Shown: positions 31,086 through 40,705, numbered from the stretch's first letter. The stretch: 64,000 nucleotides of DNA from Flaccisagitta enflata (GCA_965153355.1 OZ231126.1:64728001-64792000); one strand, 5' to 3'. The notes: generated by a model from the sequence alone, not told the origin. Numbers and translations: made by a program.

Positions 31086-31631
31086 TCAGATTTTTTTGCT
31101 CTGTTCCTTGTAGAAGGAATACAGGTTGTTCTCAACTCTGTAAGCTCCTTCAGAAACTTTTTTGCGCAACGTTGCCCCAATTCTCCTCTGAAGATATTTG
31201 TTGCAAGGCAGCGAGAATGTTTTGGTGATGAATTCCTGAATGAAACACCGGCTGACACCAAACGAATGCCCGTTTGAAATGGCCTCATCCACGTACGTTT
31301 CAAACATCAATGACGTCACCGTGTCCCGTTTTCCATAATTCCCTTCAGCTTGGTTGTTGCTCAATGCAACTAGTTCGCCAAGTCTTTCGCTAAACAACGA
31401 CATCCCCATGCACAAATCGCCAAGTTTCGCGTCGATCGCATCCAAACGCTGTTCCAACGAAACTGGCATCCCTTCGTCGCTGTCAGTTTCACTTTCAACA
31501 TCGCACCCACTTGCTTCAGCCCCCTCTCCTCCCCCACTAGCCACAATCTCCTGATCAACATCTCTCCCCTCCATCACTTTTCCACAATCCATGCCATCGT
31601 TAAACTCTTCATCGCTTCTCGATTCATCCAT
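31086..31631 (-). CDS. Polinton protein with linker-histone-like C terminus (181 residues)
   Basis: From ATG at 31631 (MDESRSDEEF). The N-terminal third is acidic and disordered. A heptad-like segment LEQRLDAIDAKLGDLCMGMS could form a coiled coil. The last 60 residues (SRCFIQEFITKTF ... LQRRIGATLRKKVSEGAYRV) follow the helix-helix-LKKxVxxG pattern of the linker-histone H15 winged helix. If right, it would bind and organise the element DNA, like the Arg-rich neighbour. An acceptor-like CTTAG upstream (31690) could allow a longer protein. The histone link is a pattern match only. Confidence 0.4.
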   Translation of the reverse strand: MDESRSDEEFNDGMDCGKVMEGRDVDQEIVASGGGEGAEASGCDVESETDSDEGMPVSLEQRLDAIDAKLGDLCMGMSLFSERLGELVALSNNQAEGNYGKRDTVTSLMFETYVDEAISNGHSFGVSRCFIQEFITKTFSLPCNKYLQRRIGATLRKKVSEGAYRVENNLYSFYKEQSKKI

Positions 31632-31774
31632 TTTTTTCACTGCAAATGTCAACGTTTCCAGTTCCAAACCACAATTTTCAATATCGATCTAAGACAAATA
31701 TACAACACATCAAATTTATTTCATTCACATGTAAATCTTTCCTTAATCATCTTAACATCTTAACATCTTATGTC

Positions 31775-32320
31775 TCAATAGTAGTGGTTCACAACTCGCT
31801 TTCGCAACATTTGTTTCTTCTTTCTACGCACAGCCTTCATACTTTCACTGGGCTTTTTCATTGCATAACAATGTCCACAATGTTCTTTCTCACATCTCCC
31901 AACGCAGGACTGCTTGAACAACGATATCTCCATGACAACGCCATCCTCGGGTCCAACGCAAACGCGTACCGCCTTCGCATTGTTCTTCATACTCGCGTTC
32001 CGCTCTTCCGTTCTTCGGTCCACGGGCACCGCGTCCTCGCCCTCATTTCTTCGTTTCATTCCCCTTGTCACCGGCCTTGACGATGGCGATGGCTTTGGCG
32101 ATGGCGATGGCTCCTCCGGTTTCTCATCGAAATAGCATCTTGGCATCTTCCCATTCAACAGTTCCTCCAAGGTAACCAACTCGCATTGGTCGTTGTACTT
32201 TTGAAGATTCTTCGTCACAACGCTGACTTTAACCAAATCGCATCCATCATAACATTGACAGCGCCTACATTGCAAAATAGGCACTGGTTGTGGCCTCATA
32301 TCAATGCCCGGACATGACAT
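31775..32320 (-). CDS. Cys-rich Polinton protein (181 residues), unknown
   Basis: Starts MSCPGIDMRPQPVPILQCRR. Two cysteine clusters, LQCRRCQCYDGC near the N terminus and SCVGRCEKEHCGHC near the C terminus, could bind zinc. A Pro/Ser spacer (PSPSPKPSPSSRP) lies between, and the tail is very basic (RRKKKQMLRKR). An AATAAA-like signal follows on the same strand near 31710. Not recognised. Confidence 0.6.
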   Translation of the reverse strand: MSCPGIDMRPQPVPILQCRRCQCYDGCDLVKVSVVTKNLQKYNDQCELVTLEELLNGKMPRCYFDEKPEEPSPSPKPSPSSRPVTRGMKRRNEGEDAVPVDRRTEERNASMKNNAKAVRVCVGPEDGVVMEISLFKQSCVGRCEKEHCGHCYAMKKPSESMKAVRRKKKQMLRKRVVNHYY

Positions 32321-32429
32321 AGTTCAATGTTTAATGTTCAATGTTCAAGGTTCAATTTTGTCAAAGTTACCTGCACAAATATGATATTTCAATTCATTAA
32401 TAACACGCTGTATACAATGCCAAACTAAA

Positions 32430-33305
32430 TCAATCAATTACAATGATATCGCCATCATCATTATTCCCTTCTTTTCCTTTCTGTTCATTTGTCTTTTTCT
32501 TTTGATCTTTTTTTGGCAGGCATTTCGCAGCGCCATTTATCATTTTCTCCCAGTCTCTTACACTTTTGTCCCAATCTTCTTGTGATGCATAAACGTTTTT
32601 ATCTAATGATGCCAACACTTTATCGAGATCGTCAAGAGATATGCTTTCCCACTTAACTCCATCCTGGACATTTTCATTGTTTTCGTCATTCATTTTGTTC
32701 CTTGTTTCTTTGTCATTCATCCTTCCTCCATCGACATTTGACGTCTCATCCTCGTCATTCGACGCCCATTCCCATCGCCCTTCTTCAGCCACCCATCGCC
32801 GTCCATTCGCCGTTTGTCGTTCCCCATTCGCCGCTCCCCTTTCGCCGTTCGCCGATTGTCTTTCGTCGTTCGTCGCTCCCCGTTCACCGTTCGTCGTTTG
32901 TCGTTCGCCACTCATTTCGCCGTTCGGTTTGCCGTTAGTGGATTCCGACATTTGCTGTTTCTTTTTTGCCGCTTCACATTCTTTGTCATCAAGTTTTCTT
33001 TTCTTCATCTCTTCTCTTTTTTCACGCAGTTTCTCTTGCTTCACCAAATACTCCTTCCAATCCGTTGGTGGAACTGTTGGTTCTATGTTATGATAACATC
33101 TTAAGTTACTTTGACGCTTTCGAGAATTCAAATTGTATCTTTTTATTTCCTCTTCTTTAAAACCATTTACACGCTGAAACAACTGTCTTACTAATTCATG
33201 TCCATCCTCTTCATTCAACATATATCCCTCAGCATAAAGTTCCATAAGACGGCATAGAGGTGTAGACCGACTACATATCGGGGCATGATTGTGCTCTCTA
33301 CCCAT
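32430..33305 (-). CDS. Charged Polinton protein with 7-residue repeats (291 residues), unknown
   Basis: Starts MGREHNHAPICSRS. Residues about 130-170 consist of repeats of the type NGERQTT/NGERGAA, encoded by 21-bp repeats. The C-terminal part is acidic and ends DDGDIIVID. Mostly disordered and hydrophilic. Function not known; it sits in the compact Polinton gene row. Confidence 0.6.
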   Translation of the reverse strand: MGREHNHAPICSRSTPLCRLMELYAEGYMLNEEDGHELVRQLFQRVNGFKEEEIKRYNLNSRKRQSNLRCYHNIEPTVPPTDWKEYLVKQEKLREKREEMKKRKLDDKECEAAKKKQQMSESTNGKPNGEMSGERQTTNGERGATNDERQSANGERGAANGERQTANGRRWVAEEGRWEWASNDEDETSNVDGGRMNDKETRNKMNDENNENVQDGVKWESISLDDLDKVLASLDKNVYASQEDWDKSVRDWEKMINGAAKCLPKKDQKKKTNEQKGKEGNNDDGDIIVID

Positions 33306-33413
33306 AGTTACTTTCTACACCTAATAACCAAGTAATTTACAGTTTCATGCATTCATATACAAATATGTACATTCATATACAAATATAAACAGAGTGTCAT
33401 CATTCACAGAGTG

Positions 33414-33899
33414 TCATGATTCCTTTGTTTCAGTATCTTCCAACATTGATGATCCACTTGAACTCAAACTAGAATATGAGCTCAAACTTATATTTGAGCT
33501 TGAACTTGAGGAACTACTAGAGGAGCTACTAGAGTCACTATCCCGTCTCTTTCTTTTTTTTTCAGTCTTTGGTTTTGGTGACTTTTTTCTTTTCTCCCTT
33601 TCTTTCCCCTTTTTCTTGTCAGACTTCTTGTCCTTTTTCTCGCCGCTTCTTCCTGTCTTCTTTCTGTCCACTTTCTGTTTTTTTTCGGTTGTTATTTTTC
33701 CACTTTTATCATCTTTTTTTTCATCTTTCTTTTTGGGTTTCCCTTTGGCGGATCTTTTCTTTCCCTTCTTCATGTTTTTAACGTCTTCATTATATGTTTT
33801 CACAGCCGTTTTATTTTCCACACTTGTAGATATTTCTTCCCGTTCCTCACCACGCATTCTCTTCTTAATTACTTCCAGCGCAGTACCCATAATACTCAT
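33414..33899 (-). CDS. Lys/Ser-rich Polinton protein (161 residues), unknown
   Basis: Starts MSIMGTALEVIKKRM. A Lys-rich middle (KKGKKRSAKGKPKKKDEKK) is followed by an uninterrupted run of 14 serines and a Ser-rich tail. It could be a nucleic-acid-binding or phosphorylated protein. The stop of the upstream gene is only 7 bases away. Confidence 0.55.
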   Translation of the reverse strand: MSIMGTALEVIKKRMRGEEREEISTSVENKTAVKTYNEDVKNMKKGKKRSAKGKPKKKDEKKDDKSGKITTEKKQKVDRKKTGRSGEKKDKKSDKKKGKEREKRKKSPKPKTEKKRKRRDSDSSSSSSSSSSSSSNISLSSYSSLSSSGSSMLEDTETKES

Positions 33900-33906
33900 T
33901 TTGACC

Positions 33907-35034
33907 CTACAATTTTTTACAAATAACCAAATTGAATGAAATAGGACATTTTTTCACACAAACACCCAATTCATAAGGCTCAAACAAATTATTATACAAG
34001 CAAAACTGCACTTCGCGAAATGACACATTATTCAAGCGCTTTAAATTGCACAAAACGACTTTTTTTTCAATATCGTATGAGCAAAGAATTGAATGCATAT
34101 TTCCATCTACAAAAAATGTAGGCTCAATAAGTTTCTTGAATCCAATATGACATATTCTGTCTTCATCGGCAACAAAATGTACAATATCACTTATATTGAA
34201 ACAACTACAAATTTTCAATGTCAAATTATCACTCTCTTTCATGACTTCCGCCTCGGTTTTCCCGCTACTGGTAAATGTGCGCATCACTTCACTTCTAAAT
34301 CCTAAAGCTAACAACAAATGAGCACTAGCAAAAAACATGAATCCAGCAGCCATTTTCATCTGTACTCTACCATCTACATACTTCAAACAAAACATATTCT
34401 CCACAGGAACAACGGAGTTTGTCGCACTCATTTTTTGTCGTAGTGAATATTTTACAAAATTTGGATCTACTTTATTTACATTTCCATTGTCTTTTCTTTT
34501 TACAGGTGGTGGACCAGTTATCACCACTGGACTCTCGGCAACGTCTGTATTTCCATCTATCACCACTGTACCCTCGGCAATGTCTGCATTCCCGTCCGAA
34601 TCCGCGCCTGCATTCTCGTTCACATTCTCATCGACTGGATTCTCAATGGTCGCATTCTCTTCGGTGGCATTGGCATTCAAAGGTATATCGTTGCTTCCCG
34701 AATTGACATTCTCTATGCAGCCGGTCTTTGTTATGAAATTGTTGTAAACAAGAGTGTTAACTTGATGGCATAAATCGTTCAGAGACACATACTTAATTTC
34801 ATATTCATGAGTATCTTCCCTTTTCAGAAACTTGGTATCATACCCAAAGTTCATGATGAAATTCAGTTTTTTCACTTTTTCAGGCATAACCAATTGTTCC
34901 ATCTTCACAAATGTTTTTTCTTTCTCGTTAACATTTAAGTTTAGTCCATTCATATTTACATGAAATGAAGACTTCTCACGCACATAACATCCCCTGTCTT
35001 TTGTCGTCACTCTTATCACTTTCAAGGTCTCCAT
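33907..35034 (-). CDS. Polinton 375-residue protein, possible minor capsid/penton candidate
   Basis: Starts METLKVIRVTTKDRGCY. Two structured halves are separated by an Asn/Glu/Asp-rich linker with repeats VVIDGNTDVAESPVVI. The C-terminal half contains MKMAAGFMFFASAHLLLALG, resembling a (L/I)S..LA..LGF pattern I associate with a common second structural protein of animal Polintons. Size and position also fit a minor capsid protein. This is a weak inference; it is otherwise unrecognised. Confidence 0.45.
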   Translation of the reverse strand: METLKVIRVTTKDRGCYVREKSSFHVNMNGLNLNVNEKEKTFVKMEQLVMPEKVKKLNFIMNFGYDTKFLKREDTHEYEIKYVSLNDLCHQVNTLVYNNFITKTGCIENVNSGSNDIPLNANATEENATIENPVDENVNENAGADSDGNADIAEGTVVIDGNTDVAESPVVITGPPPVKRKDNGNVNKVDPNFVKYSLRQKMSATNSVVPVENMFCLKYVDGRVQMKMAAGFMFFASAHLLLALGFRSEVMRTFTSSGKTEAEVMKESDNLTLKICSCFNISDIVHFVADEDRICHIGFKKLIEPTFFVDGNMHSILCSYDIEKKVVLCNLKRLNNVSFREVQFCLYNNLFEPYELGVCVKKCPISFNLVICKKL

Positions 35035-35046
35035 ATCTCTTTCTCT

Positions 35047-35423
35047 TCAAACCAAATTCCTCAGGGCAACGTTTCTTTCATTTATTTCCACAGGCCGCCC
35101 TCCTGCCATTCGCACAGTTCCAATGCGCATATCAACTTCAAATCTCCTACCCCATCTCAGTCGGGCAGATGCAGCCAACTTCGCAAAAATGAAGACAGCT
35201 ACCATCAGCAAGGCCAACATCACAAAAAAACCATCCATCACTATCGCCAAAGGTTCAATCCATTTCAGTTCCAATTCAATCTCAGGTGCCGCAGTCGTCC
35301 AATCATATGTCGTTGATCGATTACTTTCTCCATTCACATTGGTAACCCAGCTACTTAGAGTAGTGTTGGGCTCATCCCATACAGGCCCAACAGACCAATT
35401 CCTGTAGTAGCATTCATTGTAAT
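35047..35423 (-). CDS. 3' exon of a single-pass membrane protein
   Basis: An acceptor (GTGTACAG|AT) at 35424 leads into an ORF with no early ATG, so an upstream exon is expected. The N-terminal part is Trp/Asn-rich with three or four N-glycosylation sites (NWS, NTT, NRS). It is followed by a hydrophobic segment (GFFVMLALLMVAVFIF) and a basic tail (ARLRWGRRFEV). This is a type I or signal-anchored membrane protein topology. The missing first exon and function are unknown. Confidence 0.5.
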
Positions 35424-35490
35424 CTGTACACAATTAAACATTACTAATCAAAGGCATGTTTTGAAGCATAGAAAACCTTATCACAATTTT

Positions 35491-36619
35491 TCACTTTAAA
35501 ATATGAATAATCCCCAATGTTTTTTTTTCAAGTGGCTCTGCAAGACAATTAAGATAACGAGCTTTGGCCAAAGATACCTCATTAAACACCTTCAACTCAT
35601 AAAAGGAGAATTTCGAATCAGACACAGGCTGTAACGAAAACACTGATCCAAGGGTAAAGAAAAAAATATGATCGTGCTCATGTCTTTCCAAAACAATGTA
35701 AAACTGTGATGAAAAAGGTGAATAGCTTTCCTTGTACCCCAAACCTTCTTTAGGCTTGTATTTTTGAATTTTCACAATAGAAAACAGTACAATATTTTTA
35801 GGATTTTTCATATGTTCCTTTAAAAACTTTCTACTTACAAGCGCCGATCATATTTTAGCATTTGTACATATTTTGGCGACTGCGTTAACATATCAACGCT
35901 ACTGTGCCCTTTAAAAACAGCTCTTGCCTTTTTGTTCATTCTATTTTCAATGGCTAACAATTTTTCTGCCCATGTCAACTTCACCATTTCATCATTGAAT
36001 TGAAGTTTTTCTAGGTACGATCTCAGAGACCTATTCATGACCTCTGCAAAATTTGCACCATCGACCTTCGGTCCAATCTTTTAGGTGGGATGGGATTCAA
36101 ACGAATACCATGTGAAGAAAAAAAAGCACGCGATTTTTTAGCGAGATACTCAATACCCATATCAACATTCAAACGTTCACAATGCTCTGGTAAATAAGGA
36201 CTACGCAAAAAAACAGATTTGAATGCAGAAATCAAGTCATCAGCTTTAGTTGATTTTAATGGAGCTAAATAACAAAATAAACTCAAACTGTCAACAATTA
36301 GTACCACGTATTTGGTACTATCTTTCCCATAATCACGGCTCTTACTTAAATGTAAAACATCTGAAAATACCCAAGAAAAGAACTTTGGGGCTAAAACCAT
36401 CGCCCGAGATATTTCCTTTTTTTTCCGTTCAGAATCATTTCTAATGAGGATGCCATTAGACCGTTCTTCTTGCAAGTATTGGTCTATTTCCTTTTCATCA
36501 ATATCAAATCCTCTTGATTCAAAAAACTTCTTGATTTCAGTTTTGTTTTTTGAAAGAAACAATGGAGAACTTTTATCACGTAAACCAGAATCCAATAATT
36601 GCCGTACTTTTGATCTCAT
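35491..36619 (-). pseudogene. Polinton integrase, broken into three frames
   Basis: ATG at 36619 (MRSKVRQLLDSGL). The first frame carries the core start: FSDVLHLSKS (first Asp), KYVVLIVDSLSLFCYLAPLK, and ERLNVDMGIEYL (second Asp). The third catalytic residue lies in another frame (FAEVMNRSLRSYLEKL, from about 36040). The SH3-like C-terminal domain, with KEGLGYKESYSPFSSQF, is in a third frame at 35811-35491. The breaks are near 36068 and 35830. The donor-like GTAAGTAG at 35835 has no acceptor at a sensible distance, so splicing does not explain it. Such an enzyme would insert the element; this copy looks inactive unless the sequence has errors. Confidence 0.75.
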
Positions 36620-37914
36620 TTTTTCTTTTTCCTTCTTCCTTTCGCGGGTTCATCCACAACCCCTGTAGACCAAGCTTCCTCAATTTTTGATACGAGCCTC
36701 GGACTCCTAAAAACAAAAACAGGAACAAAAAAAAAAAAAAAAATACACATACAATACCAGACGCGAATGAGTGGGCAGGGGCGTAAATGCGCGTTTTCAT
36801 ACTTCCAGACTCGATCACACGGAACGGTGCACCGGCCGACGGACCAATGGACCGACAGACGGACAAGACCCCTTATAAAGTCGCTTATCCGTTACTAGAA
36901 AGGCAACCAATCAACAGTCAAACATGTATACAAACACATGACCTAAAAACAAGCTTACATGCAAGCATATAGGCAAACAATCAGGCAAACAGTCATTTAA
37001 CATTCCCATGTCATACTCCCATTACCATACCTCCTCAGATTGGACAAATCCGATTCTGGAACGTTAAACCGTCTCTTCGCCGGTGCCAATTCCTCTTCAC
37101 TAGAAGACGCCACCTTTCTCTTCCTCCCTCTTCTATTACCGTCTCCTATCTCCGCGTCAATACCCTCTCTTGGTAATTCAACGGATACACCTTCGCTACC
37201 AACGCCGCTGTCAGCCACTCCGCTTCCAGCGCCACTTTCAATTGTTGCTTCCCCTCCACCGCTGTCAGCCTCCGCACCTCCGTCGGTATTAGGTAACGAT
37301 GGCCTCATAGAATTACTATCTTGTTCATGCAAAGCGCGCACTCTCAATAAATCCTCTTTGATAATTTGAGCGTCCCCACTCCTCAGAGATGCTATTGAGG
37401 CTTTTATTTGCATTAAAGCTTCAATAAAAATTGTGCAGCCAATTGGGATTTGTGCTGCGTTTGACGTCACACAAAATGAAATCAAATTTTTTATGTTTGA
37501 GAACTTTATCACTTCAGATTGCACTATGATCTCAAAAGTATTTTTGTCATAGTCAATTAAGTTACTTCGATTTATTTCATCCAAAATTGTTTCACCAAGT
37601 TGACGCTCTTTATTCCCACTTAATCCGCTCAAAACAGCATCAGATTCGTTGCTAGGAGCCAATGGCACATTACCATTATTGTTAGAATTCAATGGTGCAT
37701 TTCCATTGGGGGCATTGTTGCTGTTTGTCTGACTACTTCCAGTTGCACTTTGTCCACTTTTCAAAAGGGATAATTTTTTCCCTTCAACAAGGCCTTTAAT
37801 CTTCTCAATCTTTTCCTCGCATGAAGTCCCTTCCTCGTCTAGAACCGACTTCAAAAAAGGAGATTTCACATAACTAGTGGGATTAGTAGAACTCATTTTT
37901 TTTTCGCCCATCAA
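36616..37914 (-). CDS. Polinton protein of 324 residues, two exons
   Basis: Exon 1 37914-37031 and exon 2 36706-36616, joined in phase 2 (donor CTGAGGAG|GTATGG, acceptor TTTTTAG|GAG). The second exon encodes a short tail ending AKGRRKKKK; its TGA overlaps the integrase ATG (ATGA). The protein has an Asn/Gly-rich linker, a structured middle with LGETILDEINRSNLIDY, and a nuclear-signal-like NRRGRKRKV. It starts MMGEKK, overlapping the stop of the upstream gene; the second ATG run (MSSTN) is also possible. The 324-base intron contains a hairpin-MITE. Function unknown. Confidence 0.65.
36771..36897 (+). repeat. Hairpin-MITE copy in an intron of the 324-residue gene
   Basis: CGCGAATGAGTGGGCAGGGG, GACGGACCAATGGACCGACA, then CCCCTTATAAAGTCGCTTAT. 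The hairpin is imperfect. Confidence 0.65.
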
Positions 37915-38240
37915 TCACATTCTAAACAGTTGTTTATAAAATCATATAAAATATGATTGTAAAACAATTTTTGCTCCTTTTTTGAACACCGTAAGAATCT
38001 CTTTTTTCGTTTTTTTAAAGAAATTTTTTTACTTTTTAAGAATTTCAAAAGTTTTATGTTTTTGGCAATGTATTTCAAAGTTTTTGATGAGAAACAATGC
38101 TTCAGCTTTGATTTCATGCAATTTTTCACAATTTCAATTATGCATACGAAAACGTTGGTCTTCAAATCCTTAGTAAACAAAGAGTCAGTGACACAAGCAT
38201 CTAAGAATGATCTTAAATGCTTTTTTTTCCGACACGCCAT
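37911..38240 (-). CDS. Small basic conserved Polinton-type protein (109 residues)
   Basis: Starts MACRKKKHLRSFLDACV. It is helical and Lys-rich, with VFVCIIEIVKNCMK and SKKISLKKRKKRFL. The spacing resembles a small basic protein common in animal Polintons (pattern ...EC..N.L.Gn..l...qk..L...k..L..L..kk.s.kkKk..L). Its TGA overlaps the next ATG. It may bind DNA; role unknown. Confidence 0.5.
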   Translation of the reverse strand: MACRKKKHLRSFLDACVTDSLFTKDLKTNVFVCIIEIVKNCMKSKLKHCFSSKTLKYIAKNIKLLKFLKSKKISLKKRKKRFLRCSKKEQKLFYNHILYDFINNCLECD

Positions 38241-38251
38241 AGATTCACTGC

Positions 38252-39361
38252 TTACTGTACTTGCACACTATCAATCTCTCCCTGATCATCCGATTCTGGG
38301 TCCGACTCGTGGAAGGAAAGAACTTGATCATCTGAAGACATTAAAGTATTCATCCAAACCGAAGGCCGTCGACACAAAGGAGAAACACAAATCAGTAAAA
38401 ACTTATATTGTTCACTTTGAACATAGCGTTCAAATATTTTCCACAATGTCAGATCTCCTTTTAGCTTGACAAAATATCGATCCAAATTTCTTTTGATAGT
38501 TTTAACGTCGTGATTGGATCTCCACGGGACAATATGGGTTGAGTTTACCAAAAGGCCATTCAGTTTGGACGACTTCAGGAACATGTCATATTGCTGCGCC
38601 ACATAAAATGTCACAATTTGATAATGGTGATTCCACACACTACTGAGGTTCAAAAGAGTTTCCCTCAGCGGCTCACTTGATAAAGCTTGTACATGAAAGT
38701 CGTCAAAAATTATACAAGTGGATCCTTTTTCAATTCCCAAACTTTCGATAAAATTTGTCTCTGGAATCTTTCTTAGGAACAATCCTTTGATATCATTTTT
38801 TTCAGAAAAAAACTTTCTCAATTCTGTCACAGCACTACACTCCTCACGAAAAAAATAAATGACCTTTGTTGGCTTGGTCACAAAATGATTTTGATGGTCT
38901 TTAATTGTCTCCAATAAAAATGTAGTCTTTCCTTTTTATCCATAAATTGAATATGCAACAAAAACACTTTTAACTACTTATTATCAAAAGTATTAGAACA
39001 AGGTATTGGCCTCAAATTTCTGAGAAAAATATTTTTAATCAAAAGTATTAGAACAGGGTATTGGGATTAAATTATTTCTATGAAAAATATTTTCCAATCA
39101 AAAGTATTAGAACTAGGTATTGACCTCGAAATTCTATGAAAAATATTTTCCAATCAAAAGTATAAGAACTAGGTATTGGCCTCAAATTTCTGTGAAAATA
39201 TTTTCATTTAAAAGTATTAAATCTGAAGTCTTATTTTAGCTACTAAAAGTATTTTTTTGTTGCATACCACAATTACTATTTCCCAGTAAAAGTAGAAAAC
39301 TTGACGGAGGATATTTATGAGTTTTTGTGGAATAAAAATTTTCATTTAATTCAGCCATCAT
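38252..39361 (-). CDS. Polinton packaging ATPase (FtsK/A32-like), two exons
   Basis: Exon 1 39361-39268 (two adjacent ATGs, MMAELNENFY) and exon 2 38931-38252. The exon junction falls within the P-loop: exon 1 ends LLLLGNSNCG and exon 2 begins with the Gly-Lys-Thr, together giving a normal GxxxxGKT Walker A. Walker B is TCIIFDDFHVQAL. About 257 residues, close to the family norm. Read without splicing, an in-frame stop would precede the Lys-Thr, so the intron (GTATGC...AAAAG) is needed. The protein should drive DNA into capsids. The 336-base intron is largely made of the 55-bp repeat seen in the capsid gene. Confidence 0.8.
38980..39232. repeat. 55-bp tandem repeat in the ATPase intron
   Basis: Four to five units sharing AATCAAAAGTATTAGAAC and AGGTATTGGCCTCAAATTTC, in the same orientation as at 28266-28480. 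Confidence 0.85.
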
Positions 39362-39384
39362 TATGAATAAAAATTGTAAAATCA

Positions 39385-39670
39385 TGCTTATATATATATA
39401 TATATATATGCTTTTCCTCTTCCTCTTCCGCCTCCTTATATTTCTTTTCTTTCTTTCTTTTCCTCCATTTCTCTTCCTCTTCCTATTAACTTTCATATAT
39501 TTTTTTTTCTTTATTTCCTCTTCCTCTTCCTCTTCCTCTTCCTCACTCCTCTTCCTCCTCCATTTTTTCATCTCATGTTTTCTGTCTTTCTATGTCTATC
39601 TTTCTATCTCTGTTATGTTTTCGCTCTTTCTATCTCCGTCTTTCTATCTATGTTGTTCTATCTCATGATC
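39385..39670. repeat. Microsatellites: (TA)n, (TTCCTC)n, (TCTTTC)n
   Basis: TATATATA at 39390-39410, then pyrimidine-rich hexamer runs. They give Glu/Lys-rich minus-strand ORFs that are not genes. Confidence 0.9.
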
Positions 39671-40305
39671 AAACTAACCTGTATTGTCTATCTTTCATCT
39701 TAGCCGTCAACTGTCTATACAACCATTAGGTAACTAACCACATTTTGCACCATAAAAATGTTACCAAAAATGCTCAAACCAAAATCTTCAAATTTACCAA
39801 TACTATAATTGTACCTTACTATGTCCCTTTAATCTTCCTACCTTTCATATCACATTTACTATGCCATTTTGTATTTCAAAACTTCATTTTGCCTTTACAA
39901 TTCTCTTTAAAAAAATTTCATTCAAAACAACCTTTAAAGTATCAATAAAAAACCTTTTCAGGCATTATAATTTACCCAATTTCTCATACAACAACCGAAA
40001 ACGTACCATCAATACACCTAAAATGAACTACCAAAAACCTGAAAGGGTATACCAAAATACCTAAGAAGAACCTCAAAAACCTTAAACCTGCCATTCCAAC
40101 ATACTTATACATCTATATATCAAAATTTACTTTTTCAATAAGCCTTTCAAGGTTTTTTGACCATTCCTTATATCTGTGCATCTCCTCCTTATGCCTCTAC
40201 CCTTTATTTTCCTTAACTCAACCGTTTCTAATTTCTCAGCTCTATACCAAGTACTTCTCCTTTTCATCTAAAAAGAAACAAAAGGCCAATCTCAGAAAGT
40301 ACACG
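39671..40305. other. AT-rich region, no gene seen
   Basis: Low-complexity A+T-rich sequence with many ACC/CAAA words. Nothing identifiable; a Polinton terminal repeat could be hidden here but no inverted partner was found on the left side. Confidence 0.4.
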
Positions 40306-40535
40306 AACTAGGTACGGGCTATGATTTTGGCAGCCAGAGCCCAAATCACGGAAGGTACAAGTTCATGGTACGGGCTATGATTTTGGCAGCCGGAGCCCAA
40401 ATCACAGAAGGTACAAGTTCATGGTACAGATGCAGCCATCACAGAAGGTACAAGTTCATGGTACAGGCCATGATTTTGGCAGCCAGATCACAGAAGGTAC
40501 AAGTTCATGGTACAGGCTATGATTTTGGCGATAGT
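40306..40535. repeat. Tandem repeat, about 60-bp unit, 4 copies
   Basis: AGAAGGTACAAGTTCATGGT and CTATGATTTTGGCAGCC recur; the third copy is shortened. Confidence 0.85.
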
Positions 40536-40584
40536 AGTAGTGATACTTCTTATCTTACAGTATTTTTGATGGTCATCATTTCTA

Positions 40585-40635
40585 TCTTTCTTTCTTTCTT
40601 CTTCTATCCTCCTTCTATCTTTCAATGGTCATCGC

Positions 40636-40674
<39 letters not shown>

Positions 40675-40705
40675 TTTCTTTCTTTCTTTCTTTCTTTCCC
40701 TCTTT
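40585..40705. repeat. (CTTT)n microsatellite
   Basis: CTTTCTTTCTTT runs at 40588-40610 and 40635-40702. Confidence 0.95.

Larger units (their letters stand above)
22973..39361 (-). mobile_element. Polinton/Maverick (virus-like DNA transposon)
   Basis: One block of minus-strand genes includes protein-primed-type DNA polymerase B, major capsid protein, packaging ATPase and a retroviral-type integrase, the hallmark set of Polintons. Genes are closely packed (gaps of 7-13 bases around 33900 and 35040; ATGA overlaps at 37914 and 36619), but several contain introns. Terminal inverted repeats and target duplications could not be identified, so the true ends are unknown. The outer genes are PolB (left) and ATPase (right). 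Confidence 0.85.

Noticed and set aside
35812-35834. A 21-base intron linking integrase parts
   Set aside because: GTAAGTAG...AAAG has consensus-like ends, but it is too short for normal splicing and does not restore a continuous frame.
38920-38945. Loss of the ATPase P-loop by an in-frame stop
   Set aside because: At first the stop before Lys-Thr looked like an inactivating mutation, but a donor at 39267 and acceptor at 38932 place it in an intron, and the upstream exon supplies the missing glycine-rich loop.
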